Assembly (NCBI GenBank): GCA_907165065.1 | Contig: OU015543.1 | Span: forward strand, 13,333,638-13,397,637 | From: Caprimulgus europaeus | Lineage: Eukaryota; Chordata; Aves; Caprimulgiformes; Caprimulgidae | DNA: 64,000 bases | Reading direction: 5' to 3' | Part shown: piece after piece, positions 22,551 through 32,787 of the stretch | How positions within the stretch are numbered: the stretch's first letter is position 1 | Layout: the number at the start of each line of letters is the position of its first letter | Notes under the pieces: model-generated | Told to the model about the DNA's origin: nothing | Database searches by the model: none | The model's input: the letters and a program-made list of their open reading frames with translations, nothing else | Made by a program: the position numbers and the translations under genes

Positions 22551-23510
22551 GCATCCTCCCAGCCCCAGCACCAGCAGCAAAGGGGCCGGGACCAGCCACA
22601 GCTCCCAGCATGTTCCCAACCAGCTGTGGCACAACACCCACCCCTGCGTGCAGCTCTGCAAACTGGCGTAAGCCCACCCTGGGCAGACCCCAGCCCCCCC
22701 AGTGGGAGCACTGCCCCTCCCTGGAGGGACAGAGGGGACCCCAGGTCTCACAACCACCCTGACTCCTCCGAGACAGGGTCCCTGCCTCGCACCCAGCAAA
22801 CGTGTCCTCAGAGCACCCTCTAGTCCTCTGCAGAGGTTCTGCTTCTGTAACTCGGGTCCCACAGACAGCGCCCAAAAGCAGAGCCAGGCACCCCCAGCCC
22901 ACAGGCCACACGCTGGCCCCCGCACACCGCACGCGTGCAAGGACACTGCAGCGGGGAGCGGGATCCCGCGGGATGGTCAGGACACAAAACAAATGAGTTC
23001 TGGCAGCGCTGTGGCTGTGCAGGGCGTTCTCTCCTGTCTGTGCAGCAGGGACATCATCGCAGCCCAAGGTCCCATAGAGACACAAGTGCTCCTGGGGATG
23101 TGGCAGCAACTCAGCCACAGGACCAGGGACGCTGCGCAGCAGCAACAGTGTTCATCTGGCCAGGACTGTCCCAGGAGCACAAGCCCAGCCTGGCTCCCCC
23201 ACAACCCCCATCCCCAAAGGTTTGTGCTAGCGCAGCTGGGCTCTCGAGGCCTCCCCACCTGCTGAGCCCATCACATTCTGGGTCAGTGAGTCCCCAGTTT
23301 TGCCTGTGCAAAGAACCAGGCTCCCCACTGCCGGCACAGAAGAGCCCAGGAGCTCCGTGCTGGGAGAGGAGATTCTCTCTGCAGCAGCCATGTCCAGTGT
23401 GGACCCACCAGCTTAGCACAGCCCCAGCTCCCCGGGGAGCAGCGTTACACCCAGGCAGCCGTGATTCCTGTTTTATTTTCTATTGGCAATAAACAGTTTA
23501 AAGGAAAATG
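22551..23510 (+). other. THA1 3'UTR and tail-to-tail junction with AFMID
   Basis: After the THA1 stop codon about 940 bases of non-coding sequence lead to AATAAA on the plus strand at 23488-23493. On the minus strand AFMID has its own AATAAA at 23472-23477 (TTTATT on plus). The two signals point at each other across about ten bases, so the mature 3' ends should overlap by a few tens of bases. No BIRC5 or TMEM235 coding sequence is recognisable here, although human synteny would place both genes in this gap. Confidence 0.7.
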
Positions 23511-23774
23511 AGGGAATGGACTTCATCACCCAGTTGTCCAGACAGAGCCCTGCCAGCCCTGCACGCTCCAGTCAGGCAGGACCACCGCAGCAAAGGAATG
23601 CTAGCCCAGGTGAGAACTGGGGACAACTGCTGCTCCCCTGCCCCGAGCCCCCGGCCCGGCTGCTGCAGACCCAGCTGGCGGGCGCAGGGAGGGCAGCCGA
23701 GCAGGGCACACACAGGCTGCCTGTCACTGCCACGCAGGGCCATGGGTCCCGTCTTGGTTTGCTCCTGATTGTCT

Positions 23775-26506
23775 TCAAGCTCTTGAAATCATGTTCAGAA
23801 TCACCTGGGAGGAGGAACCAAGGCCTGTGAGCAGTGCCGAGCCCCGCTCCTCCCTCCTGGAGATGACAGCCAGCCCCAAAGCCGCAGCCCCGCGCCCGCC
23901 CCAGTACGCAGGCGAAGCTCGCGTTGGCACTGCGCTCCCTTCTGCGACCTCAGCTGTGCTCAAACAGCGAAGCGGGGACGGGAGCTCTTCCCCTACCTGA
24001 GTGAGGACATAACTGTCCTCCGACAGCTTCTCAATGATGTCAAAGTGATCCACACCGGCGAGGTCCAGCAGCGAGACGGACCAGCCGGCCGCACGCAAGG
24101 CCTGCGGAGAGAGGGGTGCTGGCAGGAGGGTCCCTGAACCCCCATCTGCCTGGACAGGGCACAGGAACAACAGCTTGGCAAGGGCTGGCGTCCTCCTGAG
24201 CTGCTGTCAGCTGTGACAGCAGCCATCGCCACAGCAGCAGAACCGCTGCTCTGACACAGCACACGAGCTCTGCACCCCAGCTCAGCAGGTCCGAGCAGGT
24301 TGGCCGAAGTCGCATCCCCGCGGAGCTGGGCCGGGCGGTGCCGCGGGCTCACCTGGCCGTACTCCTGCGACTGCCTGCGGAACTCCGGGGAGTCGTGCTG
24401 GGCCACGGCCACCAGCACCTCACAGGCCACAGCCGCCGGCGCTGCCGGGCTGATGCAGAGCATGGGGCTGTTCCTCTGGGCCACCTCCCTGGAGGAGACA
24501 CCACTGATAGCAGCTGACGTAGCCTCTCGCTTGGAGAGGGCGTCTTCGCTGGCAGAGCACCCGTGTCCTTGGCTGGGTGCACCAGCCGGGCAGAGGTCGG
24601 TGGTGCCGCGCAGCGTGGGTGGGCTGCACAGGCAGGGGCAGAGCGGGCTGTGGAGCCGCTGGCATTTGCCCACAGGCTGCACTGGCCAATGCCTCGCACG
24701 TGTGTGCAGCCTCACCCGTGCCCTTTCCCTGTCACCGTCCCCGCAGCGTGCGGGCTCACCAGGTCATGTTCAGCGCGTCGTTCACGTAGGTGTGCAGGAT
24801 GGGCTCGAGGTCGTACACGCCGCTCACCAGCACAGCTCCTGCGGGCAGAGGTGCCGGCGGGTGAGGGACCCTGCGGCTCCGGCCGCTCACAGCCCTGCGT
24901 GTGGGATCTCTCCTCCTTGTGCCCACGTCCCCAGGCCTCGCTGAGCTGCTGCTGGGTGCACAGCCTTGGGGGAAGCTTGTCCAGGATCCCAGGGTCCTGC
25001 ACCCGCAGCGCCCGTGGGCTGCAGTCGGTTGTAGCAAATCATCTCCCTCGGCTCTGCAGCCGCCACAGCCCCGTATGGCGGCAGAGACAGGCGTGTCCCC
25101 GGTGCAGACACCAGTCCTTCAGCCCCTGCGCTACCTTTGATATCCGGCACCACTCCGTATTCCGTCCAGTCCGTGGACAGCACCATGGCCGCCAAGTGGG
25201 CCCCCGCCGAGTGTCCACACAGGTAAATGCCTCTGGAGAGAGGGAGCCGTGAGCCAGCGCGGTGCCGGCTGCCTGGGGATGTTCTGCTCCGTGCGGAGGA
25301 GGCGGCACAGCCGCAAGCGCCGCAGCCCAAATGCGGCAGCTCGGACACGTTTCGTGGTCCATCAATGGACACCTTGCACAGTGACAAGGGGCAACACCCG
25401 GACCGAGGTGCAGAACCTTTGTCACAGCTCGGGGCTCGCTCGTCCCCTCCTGCTGCTGCCACAGCCACCCCCACACACCAAACCGCCCCGGAGCCAGGCA
25501 GGCACAGTTTGCCTCAAAGACCTGGCAGTGGTCACCGGGGTGGGGACGCCAGGAGCTGCGTGTGGCCCACCTGATCCCAGAGTATCGCTGCACCAGGAAG
25601 GCGATGCTGCGCCGCACCTGCAGCACCATGGCGTCCATGTGGCCTGGGCAGAGGGAAGGGTCGGGAGGGCGTCAGGCCAGCGTGGGCACCCGCAGCCCCT
25701 GTGGGCAGCACCTACCTTTGGGGGCCGTGTCGTAGCCCACGGCCACCAGCGCCACACCCCGGGACACCAGCGGAGGGGCTGCGAATCCCGACTCGTCTTT
25801 ACTGGGAGGAGGAAGAGAAGCTGCGGGGCTGGAGTGTCCCGGGGGCACCCAGAGCACCGAGAACAAGCCCGGGTGCCACGGGAAGGGGGGCGGCAAAGGG
25901 GGGGGGGGGGCTCCCTGCCCACGGGAGCCCCTCGCCCACAGCCCACCTCACCTCAAGCACTGCCAGTACCCGCCGTGGATGTAGACCAGGAGCGGGAAGG
26001 CTACGAGGCACAGCGCGGGGTGAGCGGGGGTCCCGGTCCTCGCCTGCCCCCGTCGCCTGCCCCCGTCGCCTGCCCCTCACCTACTTCCAGAGCGGTCGGC
26101 GGGGAAATAGACGTCCAGCTTCTCCCCGTCCCCGGCGCCGTACGGGACGTGCAGCGCGGTCTGTGCATCGGCCCGGGCCCGCCGGGTTCCTGCGGGAGGA
26201 GGGACGCGGAGCCTGGGTCACCGTCTGCTCCCGGCCCCGGAGCCCCCGCCCCGCGCCGGGGCCGCCCGCTCCTCACCTGCCGCCGTCGCCTCGAGGTGGG
26301 ACTGGATGATGGTGTCCCGGTGCAGGCGGCGGGACCAGCGACTGGGGGAGTACTGCTCCTCCAGCGCCTGCGGGGGGCACGGAGCTGCGGCGGGGAGCAG
26401 TTCCGCCCGGGCGGCGGCAGCCAGGGAAGGCGCCCGCGGACCGGGGTAACAGCGCACCACCCGCCCTCCGCCCTACCTCCGCGGGCATCTCCCTCCACCC
26501 GCCCAT
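23775..26506 (-). CDS. AFMID: Arylformamidase (kynurenine formamidase)
   Basis: Hydrolyses N-formyl-L-kynurenine to kynurenine and formate in tryptophan breakdown; an alpha/beta hydrolase. Eleven exons in transcription order: 26506-26477, 26367-26277, 26189-26085, 26000-25952, 25801-25716, 25643-25571, 25232-25135, 24838-24760, 24488-24353, 24101-23997, 23804-23775, giving 293 residues (human about 303). The oxyanion motif is HGGYW at residues 84-88. The nucleophile elbow GHSAG places Ser153. Asp236 (HDSPEF) and His268 (GVDHFDI) complete the triad. The start is the first ATG, after which W..MPAEALEEQY matches the human W..MSAEELENQY. Exon 3 ends at a GTAGGT donor rather than the GTGAGG four bases on, because only the first keeps frame into exon 4. 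The gene shares its promoter with TK1 and its 3' end region with THA1. Confidence 0.95.
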
Positions 26507-26997
26507 GCTGCGCCGCGCCCGATCCCGGTCCCGACCCCGGCCCCGACCCCGATCCCGGTCCCCGTCCCGTTGCTCTCGCCCTGTGCCCCCACTGACCGCC
26601 CGGGGGCGGGGTCGGAGCGCGGGGGCGGGGCCATTCGGCTCCCATTGGCCGCCCGGGGGGCGGGACCGGGCCATGGGCCGGGGCGGGGCACTGGGCGGGG
26701 CCGCTGCGCTCCCATTGGCCGCCCAGGGGGCGGGGCCGGGCCAGGGACACGGGGCGGTGACGTGGGGGCGTCCTGGCGCGCGGGCGGGGCGCGGTGCACG
26801 CCGGGAAAGCGGCGCGGATGCTCGGAGGGAAATAAGAATTTTCGCGCCTGCGCTCCCATTGGCCCGCGCGGCTCCGCGAGGTCTCCTCCGATTGGCCGGC
26901 GCGGCGGCGCGTGGCGTGAGGCCTCCTCGGATTGGCTGGCGCGGCGCCGCAGGGGAGAGGCGCGCGCGGGCCGCCAGTTCGTCCGTCCGGTGCAGCC
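26507..26997. promoter_or_regulatory. AFMID/TK1 bidirectional promoter with five CCAAT boxes and an E2F-type site
   Basis: 491 bp separate the two start codons. ATTGG (inverted CCAAT, NF-Y site) occurs at 26644, 26714, 26858, 26891 and 26931. GC boxes (GGGGCGGGG) are interspersed. TTTTCGCGC at 26839-26847 fits the E2F consensus. The first two CCAAT boxes lie in a tandem duplication of about 70 bp, each copy reading CTCCCATTGGCCGCCC followed by a GC box. CCAAT, GC-box and E2F combinations are the established basis of S-phase TK1 expression. No TATA box is seen. Which factor governs AFMID from the same segment is unknown. Confidence 0.82.
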
Positions 26998-28766
26998 ATG
27001 AACTGCCTGACGGTGCCCGGCGTCCACCCCGGCTCTCCCAGCCGCCCGCGCGGGCAGATCCAGGTACCGGCACGGGCCGAGCCAGCACCGGCAGAGGGTG
27101 GACGCTCAGCGCCCGCTGGGACCGGTACCGGGGGGCAGCGGGGCCCGTACCGGGTGGGATAGCAGGACCAGTACCAGGGGGCGGCGGGGTTGCGCACGCG
27201 GGGCTGGTACCGCGGGCAGGCAACGGGGACGCCGAGGCTGAGCCGGTACTGGAGGGGCAGCGGGGATGCGGAGGCTGGACCGGTACCGGGGGGGGGGCTC
27301 GGGCTGTGCGGGTGATGGCGGGGGCGGGCGGCGGGGCCCGGGGCCTCACCAGCTCCGGGGGGGACCGCGGCTGCGGAGCCGCAGGGGCTGGGCCGGCGCC
27401 AGGCGGGATGCCGGGCCCGAGGTGCCCCTGCCAGGCTGCGCTCTCGCCTGCTGACCCCCGGCTCTGCCCCCAGGTGATCTTCGGGCCCATGTTCTCCGGG
27501 AAGAGGTAGGCCCAGGGCGGCGGGGGCGGGTGGGGTGGGTCGGGGAGTGTCCCGGGTCCCCGCTGACGCCGTCTCTTGCAGCACGGAGCTCATGCGGCGG
27601 GTGCGACGGTTCCAGCTTGCCCAGTACCGGTGCCTGCTGGTGAAGTACGCCAAGGATACGCGTTACGGCACCTCCGGCCTCTCCACACATGACAAGTGAG
27701 TCCCTGGGGCAGGAGGACCCAGCCCTGCGGGCCCGGCAGCTGGGCTGCGGGCTCACGGCCTCACCTTCCCCGCAGGAGCACCATGGAGGCCCTGCCCGCC
27801 TGCCTGCTGAAGGACGTGTACCAGGAGGCGCTGGGCTCTGCAGTCATCGGCATTGATGAGGGCCAGTTCGTAAGTGCACGGCCAGGGCACACCCCAGGGG
27901 GCTCTGCAGGAGCTCCCAGTGCAGGAGTGGGTGGGAAGCCCCAGGACAGCGTGATCCTGCTGGACCCTGCTCATACAGTCAAACCCTTCCCTTGGACCCT
28001 GCAGGATGGGGGGGCTGGAGGCCATTGCATGGGGCTCTAATTTCTCTGTGCCCTGTGCTGCTGGATCCTGAGCGACGTGCTGCCCCTTCTTCCTCCTGAT
28101 GCCGTTGCTTTACCTCCTGTAGTTCCCAGACATCGTGGAGTTCTGTGAGATGATGGCCAATGCTGGGAAAACTGTCATTGTTGCAGCTCTTGATGGGACT
28201 TTCCAGAGAAAGGTAAAACAGTTTTTATCTTAGCACAGCAGCTGCTTTGGGATCCTCGTTGAGCCCATCCCACAGAACCACCCCTGCTGTCTTGGCACAG
28301 GCTTTCGGGAGCATCCTGAACCTGGTGCCGCTGGCAGAGAGCGTGGTGAAGCTGAACGCCGTGTGCATGGAGTGCTACCGAGAAGCCTCCTACACAAAGA
28401 GGCTGGGAGCAGAGAGGGAGGTGAGTTCCCAGGGAACAAAGAACTTCAGTAACTTCATCTTGCCAGTCCTGCTAGTCTAGAGGAATTTCCTCAGGGGAAC
28501 TGAGCTCCACAGAGTCACTCTCCTAATTTCCTTGCCAGGTTGAAGTGATTGGAGGAGCAGACAAGTACCATTCCGTCTGCCGAGCCTGCTACTTCTGCAA
28601 GCGGCCGCAGCAGCCTGGGCTGGAAAACAAGGAGAACCTGCCCATGGGGGGGAAGCAGCTGGACCTGCCCATGGGGGGGAAGCAGCTGGACCTGCCCATG
28701 GGGGTGAAGCCCATGGGGGTGAAGCAGCTGGACGTGGCCACCTCCCGGAAGATCTTTGCTTCTTGA
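26998..28766 (+). CDS. TK1: Cytosolic thymidine kinase 1, with expanded C-terminal tail
   Basis: Phosphorylates thymidine to dTMP in DNA precursor salvage and peaks in S phase. Seven exons: 26998-27063, 27474-27505, 27582-27695, 27776-27869, 28123-28212, 28301-28420, 28539-28766, giving 247 residues. The P-loop GPMFSGKS spans residues 26-33 (Ser33 is split across exons 2 and 3). The catalytic Glu lies in IGIDEGQF. Paired cysteines CMEC and CRAC bind the structural zinc. A KEN degron for mitotic APC/C-CDH1 destruction is at 203-205. Straight after it a nine-residue module (LPMGGKQLD) occurs three times, the last copy carrying a five-residue internal duplication, before the usual end SRKIFAS. 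Chicken TK1, as I recall, has 224 residues with one module, so the excess of 23 residues equals 9+9+5. The reading frame is intact. Confidence 0.96.
28638..28733 (+). repeat. 27-bp in-frame tandem repeat in TK1 exon 7
   Basis: Copies at 28638-28664 and 28665-28691 are identical over 27 bases (CTGCCCATGGGGGG then GAAGCAGCTGGAC). A third at 28692-28733 has GTG for GGG and contains an extra 15-bp CCCATGGGGGTGAAG copy. The repeat sits directly after the codons for the KEN degron (28629-28637). Identity of the first two copies at third positions indicates recent duplication. Confidence 0.92.
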
Positions 28767-30165
28767 CTGCTGGGCTCCCGCATGGGAAATAACGAGAGGA
28801 AGGAAGTTAAACGCTGTCACCAGATCTGGCTTCCCCTGCTTGTAGCAAAACTGTTGATGTCTGAGCTCTCCCTGCCAAACCAGGCTGCTGCTCCCTGCAC
28901 CGAGCGCCGGGCGAGAGGACGAGCAGCTGGACCTGGTGCTGGAGCGGGAGCATGACTCAAAGTGAGTTCCTTTCTCAGAACAGGGGAAGGAGGCGGTGTA
29001 GCTGCTGGTGCTGCCACACAAACAGGTCCTGGAAAACTGTCACAGCAAGCCAGGCTGCCCTCGCCCTGTCCTGCTCTCCTGTCTCCTGCCTGTGCCCAGA
29101 CCCGCACTGCTGGCTGGGTCACTGGCCGGGAACACAACCGCTCCTTTCTCTCTTGCGCGCTGTTGCTAAATTCCAGGTTTCTTAAGACAATGTGCAGTAA
29201 TTTACTATTTTAACCCCACTTCCTTTTTTAACCCAGTCTGTTCCTTGTCACAGAGCTATGGCACAACTTTTTAACTGACACACGTAGCAGCAGCCTGGCC
29301 CTCAGCAGCCCCTTTGAACCATTGCACGTGGCCCCGCTTGCAGCTGGCTCACTTGCTGTAACTGGCTCGTAAATTTCTGTTGAAACAGAAGAGGGGGGAA
29401 GGAAGGCCTGAGGTGATGGCCTGACTAGTCTCTTTCTAGCCTTTGAACTGAAAAGGGCAAGCAGTAGTCTAGTAGTAGCCTGTGTATTAAGACAGAGTCC
29501 TTTTAGAAGAACTAGACTTCACTTCAGGAAGAGTCACTGCTCCAAAATCGGGTGGTTTTGCTCAGGTCCAAGGCTGGTGCTGCCACTTCAGTGCTTAGTT
29601 ACCCTGGGAAGGGTTTGGAGGCTCAGGACTTAATCTGTAAAGGTTTGGGCTACTGTTTCTGTGAAGATCTAGCTACTTGGAAAAGGGTCTCTGCTTCAAG
29701 TGGAAGGTTCTCAACTGTAGTCACGTATCTTGCTCCATCCTGAGCCTTCCAAAAATTCTTCAGGCTGATCCTTCCTCTGCTGTAGGTTGACTGAAGGATC
29801 CTCTTCCCTCTTTGCTTGACTTGGCCTTTGGCAGGTTTTTGTTTTATTTTGTACTGCTTTTTCCTGTAAGCCAGCATGTACAACCTCCAAGCAGTAGCTC
29901 TTGGTTCAAGCTGGGTCCAGTTTCCATGTGCAAATGCCCTGCTGTGTGCCTGCACCCTCCAGCTTGCAGAAGCCACCTCCTTAGAGGGTTAAAGAGCCAA
30001 CTGAAAACCCCTAAACCCCAAACCCCTGCTCCCTCTGCATGTCGTGAAGTGATGACAGTTGTACTCACAAGCACTTGAGTGCTAGGCCTGGGCTTTCCCC
30101 CTAGGGACAGGGGAGGCAGCACTGCTACTGGTTTAGGTTAATAAATAACTTAATTAAATTGTCTC
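28767..30165 (+). other. TK1 3'UTR with poly(A) signal
   Basis: About 1.4 kb of lower-GC sequence follows the stop codon. It ends with AATAAATAACTTAATTAAAT, whose AATAAA is at 30140-30145. No second gene or repeat family is recognised within it. Confidence 0.7.
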
Positions 30166-30478
30166 TGTCTGTTTTACACTGGACTGCTCTGAACAAGCTT
30201 CCCTGCAGCTGATTGCTCGCAGCGGCCTGGGCTGGACAGCTGGTCACAGGGGTGGTGTTCGAGCCGTCTGCTCCCACCTCCTACCAAACAAACACTCTGC
30301 GAAGGGCAGGCGCAGGGTTCACCTAAAAATAGACACCAGCAGGAGGGTGCTGCTTGCAGGGCACGAGTTGGCTTGGGCTGCTGCTGCTTCCCTGCCTGGA
30401 ACCCCCTGTCCCTGGGAGAGGAGGAGCCCCGCTGTGCTTCCCCAGAGAAGAGCAGCACGTGGTGGCTAGGTGAAAAAG

Positions 30479-31354
30479 TTTATTCCATTTCTACAGTGAC
30501 AAACAGAGCTACTTGCACGGCAGCCCCAGCAGCGGCAGCCCCAGCAGCGGCAGCTCGCGTACCACAGGCGGCTGCTGGGAGCAGCTTCACAACAGGTGCA
30601 GCAGAAAAACCTGAGTCAGGCGGCAGCGCAGGCGCCCGCGCGGCGGCCGGAGCGCGGCTGTGAGCGGGACACAGGACAGGCCCCACTTCTGCGGGAGGCC
30701 GAGCACCGAGTGAGCAGGGACGGTGCTCCAGGACCTTCCCCAGACACCTGGAGCAGCCACAGCCCTGCTGAGAGCCCAGCGCTCGCCGCCCCCGGGGATC
30801 CCAAACCGCGTCACCCGCGCGCCGGCAGCTCTAGTGCAGGCTGTGGCGAAGGCACCGCACGGGAGTTTGTAGTCAAAAGAAAACAGGGCTTTGGCATCAA
30901 GCTCACCCAGCAGCAGCCGAGGGGGAAAGGCACGGGAAGCCGGGGCGGGCAGGAGCTGGACCACCCGGCCGTGCTACAGCAGTGAGAGCCAGCACCTGAG
31001 GGGTTGATGCCGGCGGGGTGAGAAAGGCACCGGTGCCAGGACAGGCCGGGGCAGCAGTCACAAGGGCACAGCCAGGCCAGAGCCAAGGGGTGCGAACTGC
31101 ACGCCCACCCTCCCTGGAGCTGCACCGAATCACCCGCTGCGCACCGGGCCGTGGCTCCCAGCAGCGGGAGCTCAGCTCCAGCACCGGGACCAGCCCCCTC
31201 CTGCGCCCCAGCACCCAGGCCCGGTGGCCTTCACACAAAGCAGCCGCCACCCTCCCACCCCACCTTCCCCCTTCAAGTCGCAGGTCCCTCCCCTCCCACC
31301 CCACTGGAGAGGACGGCACTGGCACGGCCATCCTGCCGCCGCGCCGGGCAGGGC
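30479..31354 (-). other. SYNGR2 3'UTR and poly(A) signal
   Basis: AATAAA on the minus strand at 30479-30484 (TTTATT on plus) lies about 870 nt downstream of the SYNGR2 stop codon. The untranslated region includes a 15-bp CAGCCCCAGCAGCGG direct repeat (minus strand CCGCTGCTGGGGCTG) near 30521-30550. TK1 and SYNGR2 converge here, with only about 310 bp between their poly(A) signals. Confidence 0.75.
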
Positions 31355-32787
31355 TCAGTACACCGGTGGGGGCTGGTAACCCTCCGGGCCTTCCGCTGTC
31401 TGGGTGAAGGGCGGCTGCTGGTAGCTGTCGTGGCTGATGTTGGGGTAGCTGGAGTAGGGAGTTGAAACCTCTGGGGTGGGGTCGATGTAGCTTTGAGCAA
31501 AGTCCTCCACCCCCATCTTGTACCTCTTGTAAGCGAAGGCGATCAGAAGGCCCTAGAGAGACGAGGGGGACGGGGGTGTCAGGGCTGCACGTCCCTGGAA
31601 CCCCCCCTGTGCTGCCTCCCGAGCGGGGCGGCAGGGCCAGGCTCCACCGCAGCCTCACTCACCCATGAGAAGATGGAGAAGAAGCTGAAGGTGATGGCAG
31701 CACGGGCTGAGTCAGCTCCAATGTACACATCCTCAGTCCGCGTCCAGGCCCACTGGTTGCTCAAGAAACAAAATCCAACGAACCACAGGAAGGTCCAGAC
31801 ACCTGCGGGAAGAAGGCGGTGTGAGGGGCTGGGGCTGCGTCCCACTGCTCCCAGGGAGGTCCCCACGCCAGACCCCGCTCCCACAGGCTGCCACTGCCAT
31901 GGCGGGGGCCGCAGCCCAGCGCAGGTGTCTGGTCTGGTCCGGTGCAGCTGCCCGTGTGCCACTCCCCACGGCTCCTCGGGGCGCTTCCAGCAGGCAGCGC
32001 GTGGCCCACGGGCAGCGTGCCAGGCGGGAGCGACTCCCTTCGCCAGGCACCGGCAGCCACGTCACGGGACAAGGGCAGCCATTGTAGCAGACGCAGAAGG
32101 CGCAGCCCTGCCCGCGGCCGCCCGTACCTGAGAAGCCGAGATCCGCCAGGACCAGGTACTTGCGGTCGGTGGTGTTGCTGATCTGGGGGAAGTAGACGTC
32201 CACCATGAAGAAGAAGATGCAGGCGAGGAAGGCGAGGACGCCGATGGCGACACCGTAGCGGCAGGCGTCCTGGTTGTGGTTGAAGACGCAGAAGAGCTGG
32301 GAGGAGCTGGGCACGTTGGTGTAGCCCTCCCCGACGAGGCAGGCGAAGACGATCAGGGCGAAGACCTGCAGAGGCGGGACCGGGTGACCGGTGGGCGGCA
32401 CCGGGGCCCCTCCCAGGGTCGGGAGCACCGGCCAGGCTCTGCTCAGCGCCCGTCACCGCGGCTGCACCGGGGCGGGAGGGGGCGGCTGGACCGCGGGGAT
32501 CCGGAGAGGGCGGGCAGGAGCGGGCGGCCGGGCTGGGCCGGGCCGGGCGGGCTCCGAGGCGCGGGGTCAGGTCGTCCCGGGGCCCTGCGCAGCCCCGTGG
32601 CCCGGCCCGGCCCGGCCCGGCCCGGCCCGGCCCGGCCCGGCTCTCCTAGCGCGGGCCCCGTCCCGCCCCGACTCACCGCGCTGGCGATCCGCGCCAGGAC
32701 CTGCGGCTGCTGCACGAAGCGGCCCAGATCGAAGGCGCCGCCGGCCTTGGCCGCCCCGTACGCGCCGCCGCCGCCGCCGCCCTCCAT
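31355..32787 (-). CDS. SYNGR2: Synaptogyrin 2
   Basis: A four-pass MARVEL-domain membrane protein of small vesicles, widely expressed (cellugyrin). Four exons in transcription order: 32787-32677, 32365-32128, 31802-31663, 31552-31355, giving 228 residues (human 224). After a glycine-rich start (MEGGGGGGAYG, a GCC-type triplet run) comes the family segment KAGGAFDLGRFVQQPQVL. The four membrane segments are VFALIVFACLV, VLAFLACIFFFMV, FLWFVGFCFL and the AAITFSFFSIFSWGLLIAFA stretch. CVFNHNQDACRYG lies in the first lumenal loop and ISNTTDRKY before the third segment. The cytoplasmic tail is Tyr- and Pro-rich and ends YQPPPVY, as in human. Intron 1 contains a run of the five-base CCCGG repeat at about 32600-32640. 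Head-to-head with TMC6. Confidence 0.95.

Noticed and set aside
26075-26085. Alternative AFMID exon 3 donor at GTGAGG, four bases beyond the one used
   Set aside because: It is a stronger-looking donor but shifts the frame into exon 4 and would destroy the HGGYW oxyanion motif.
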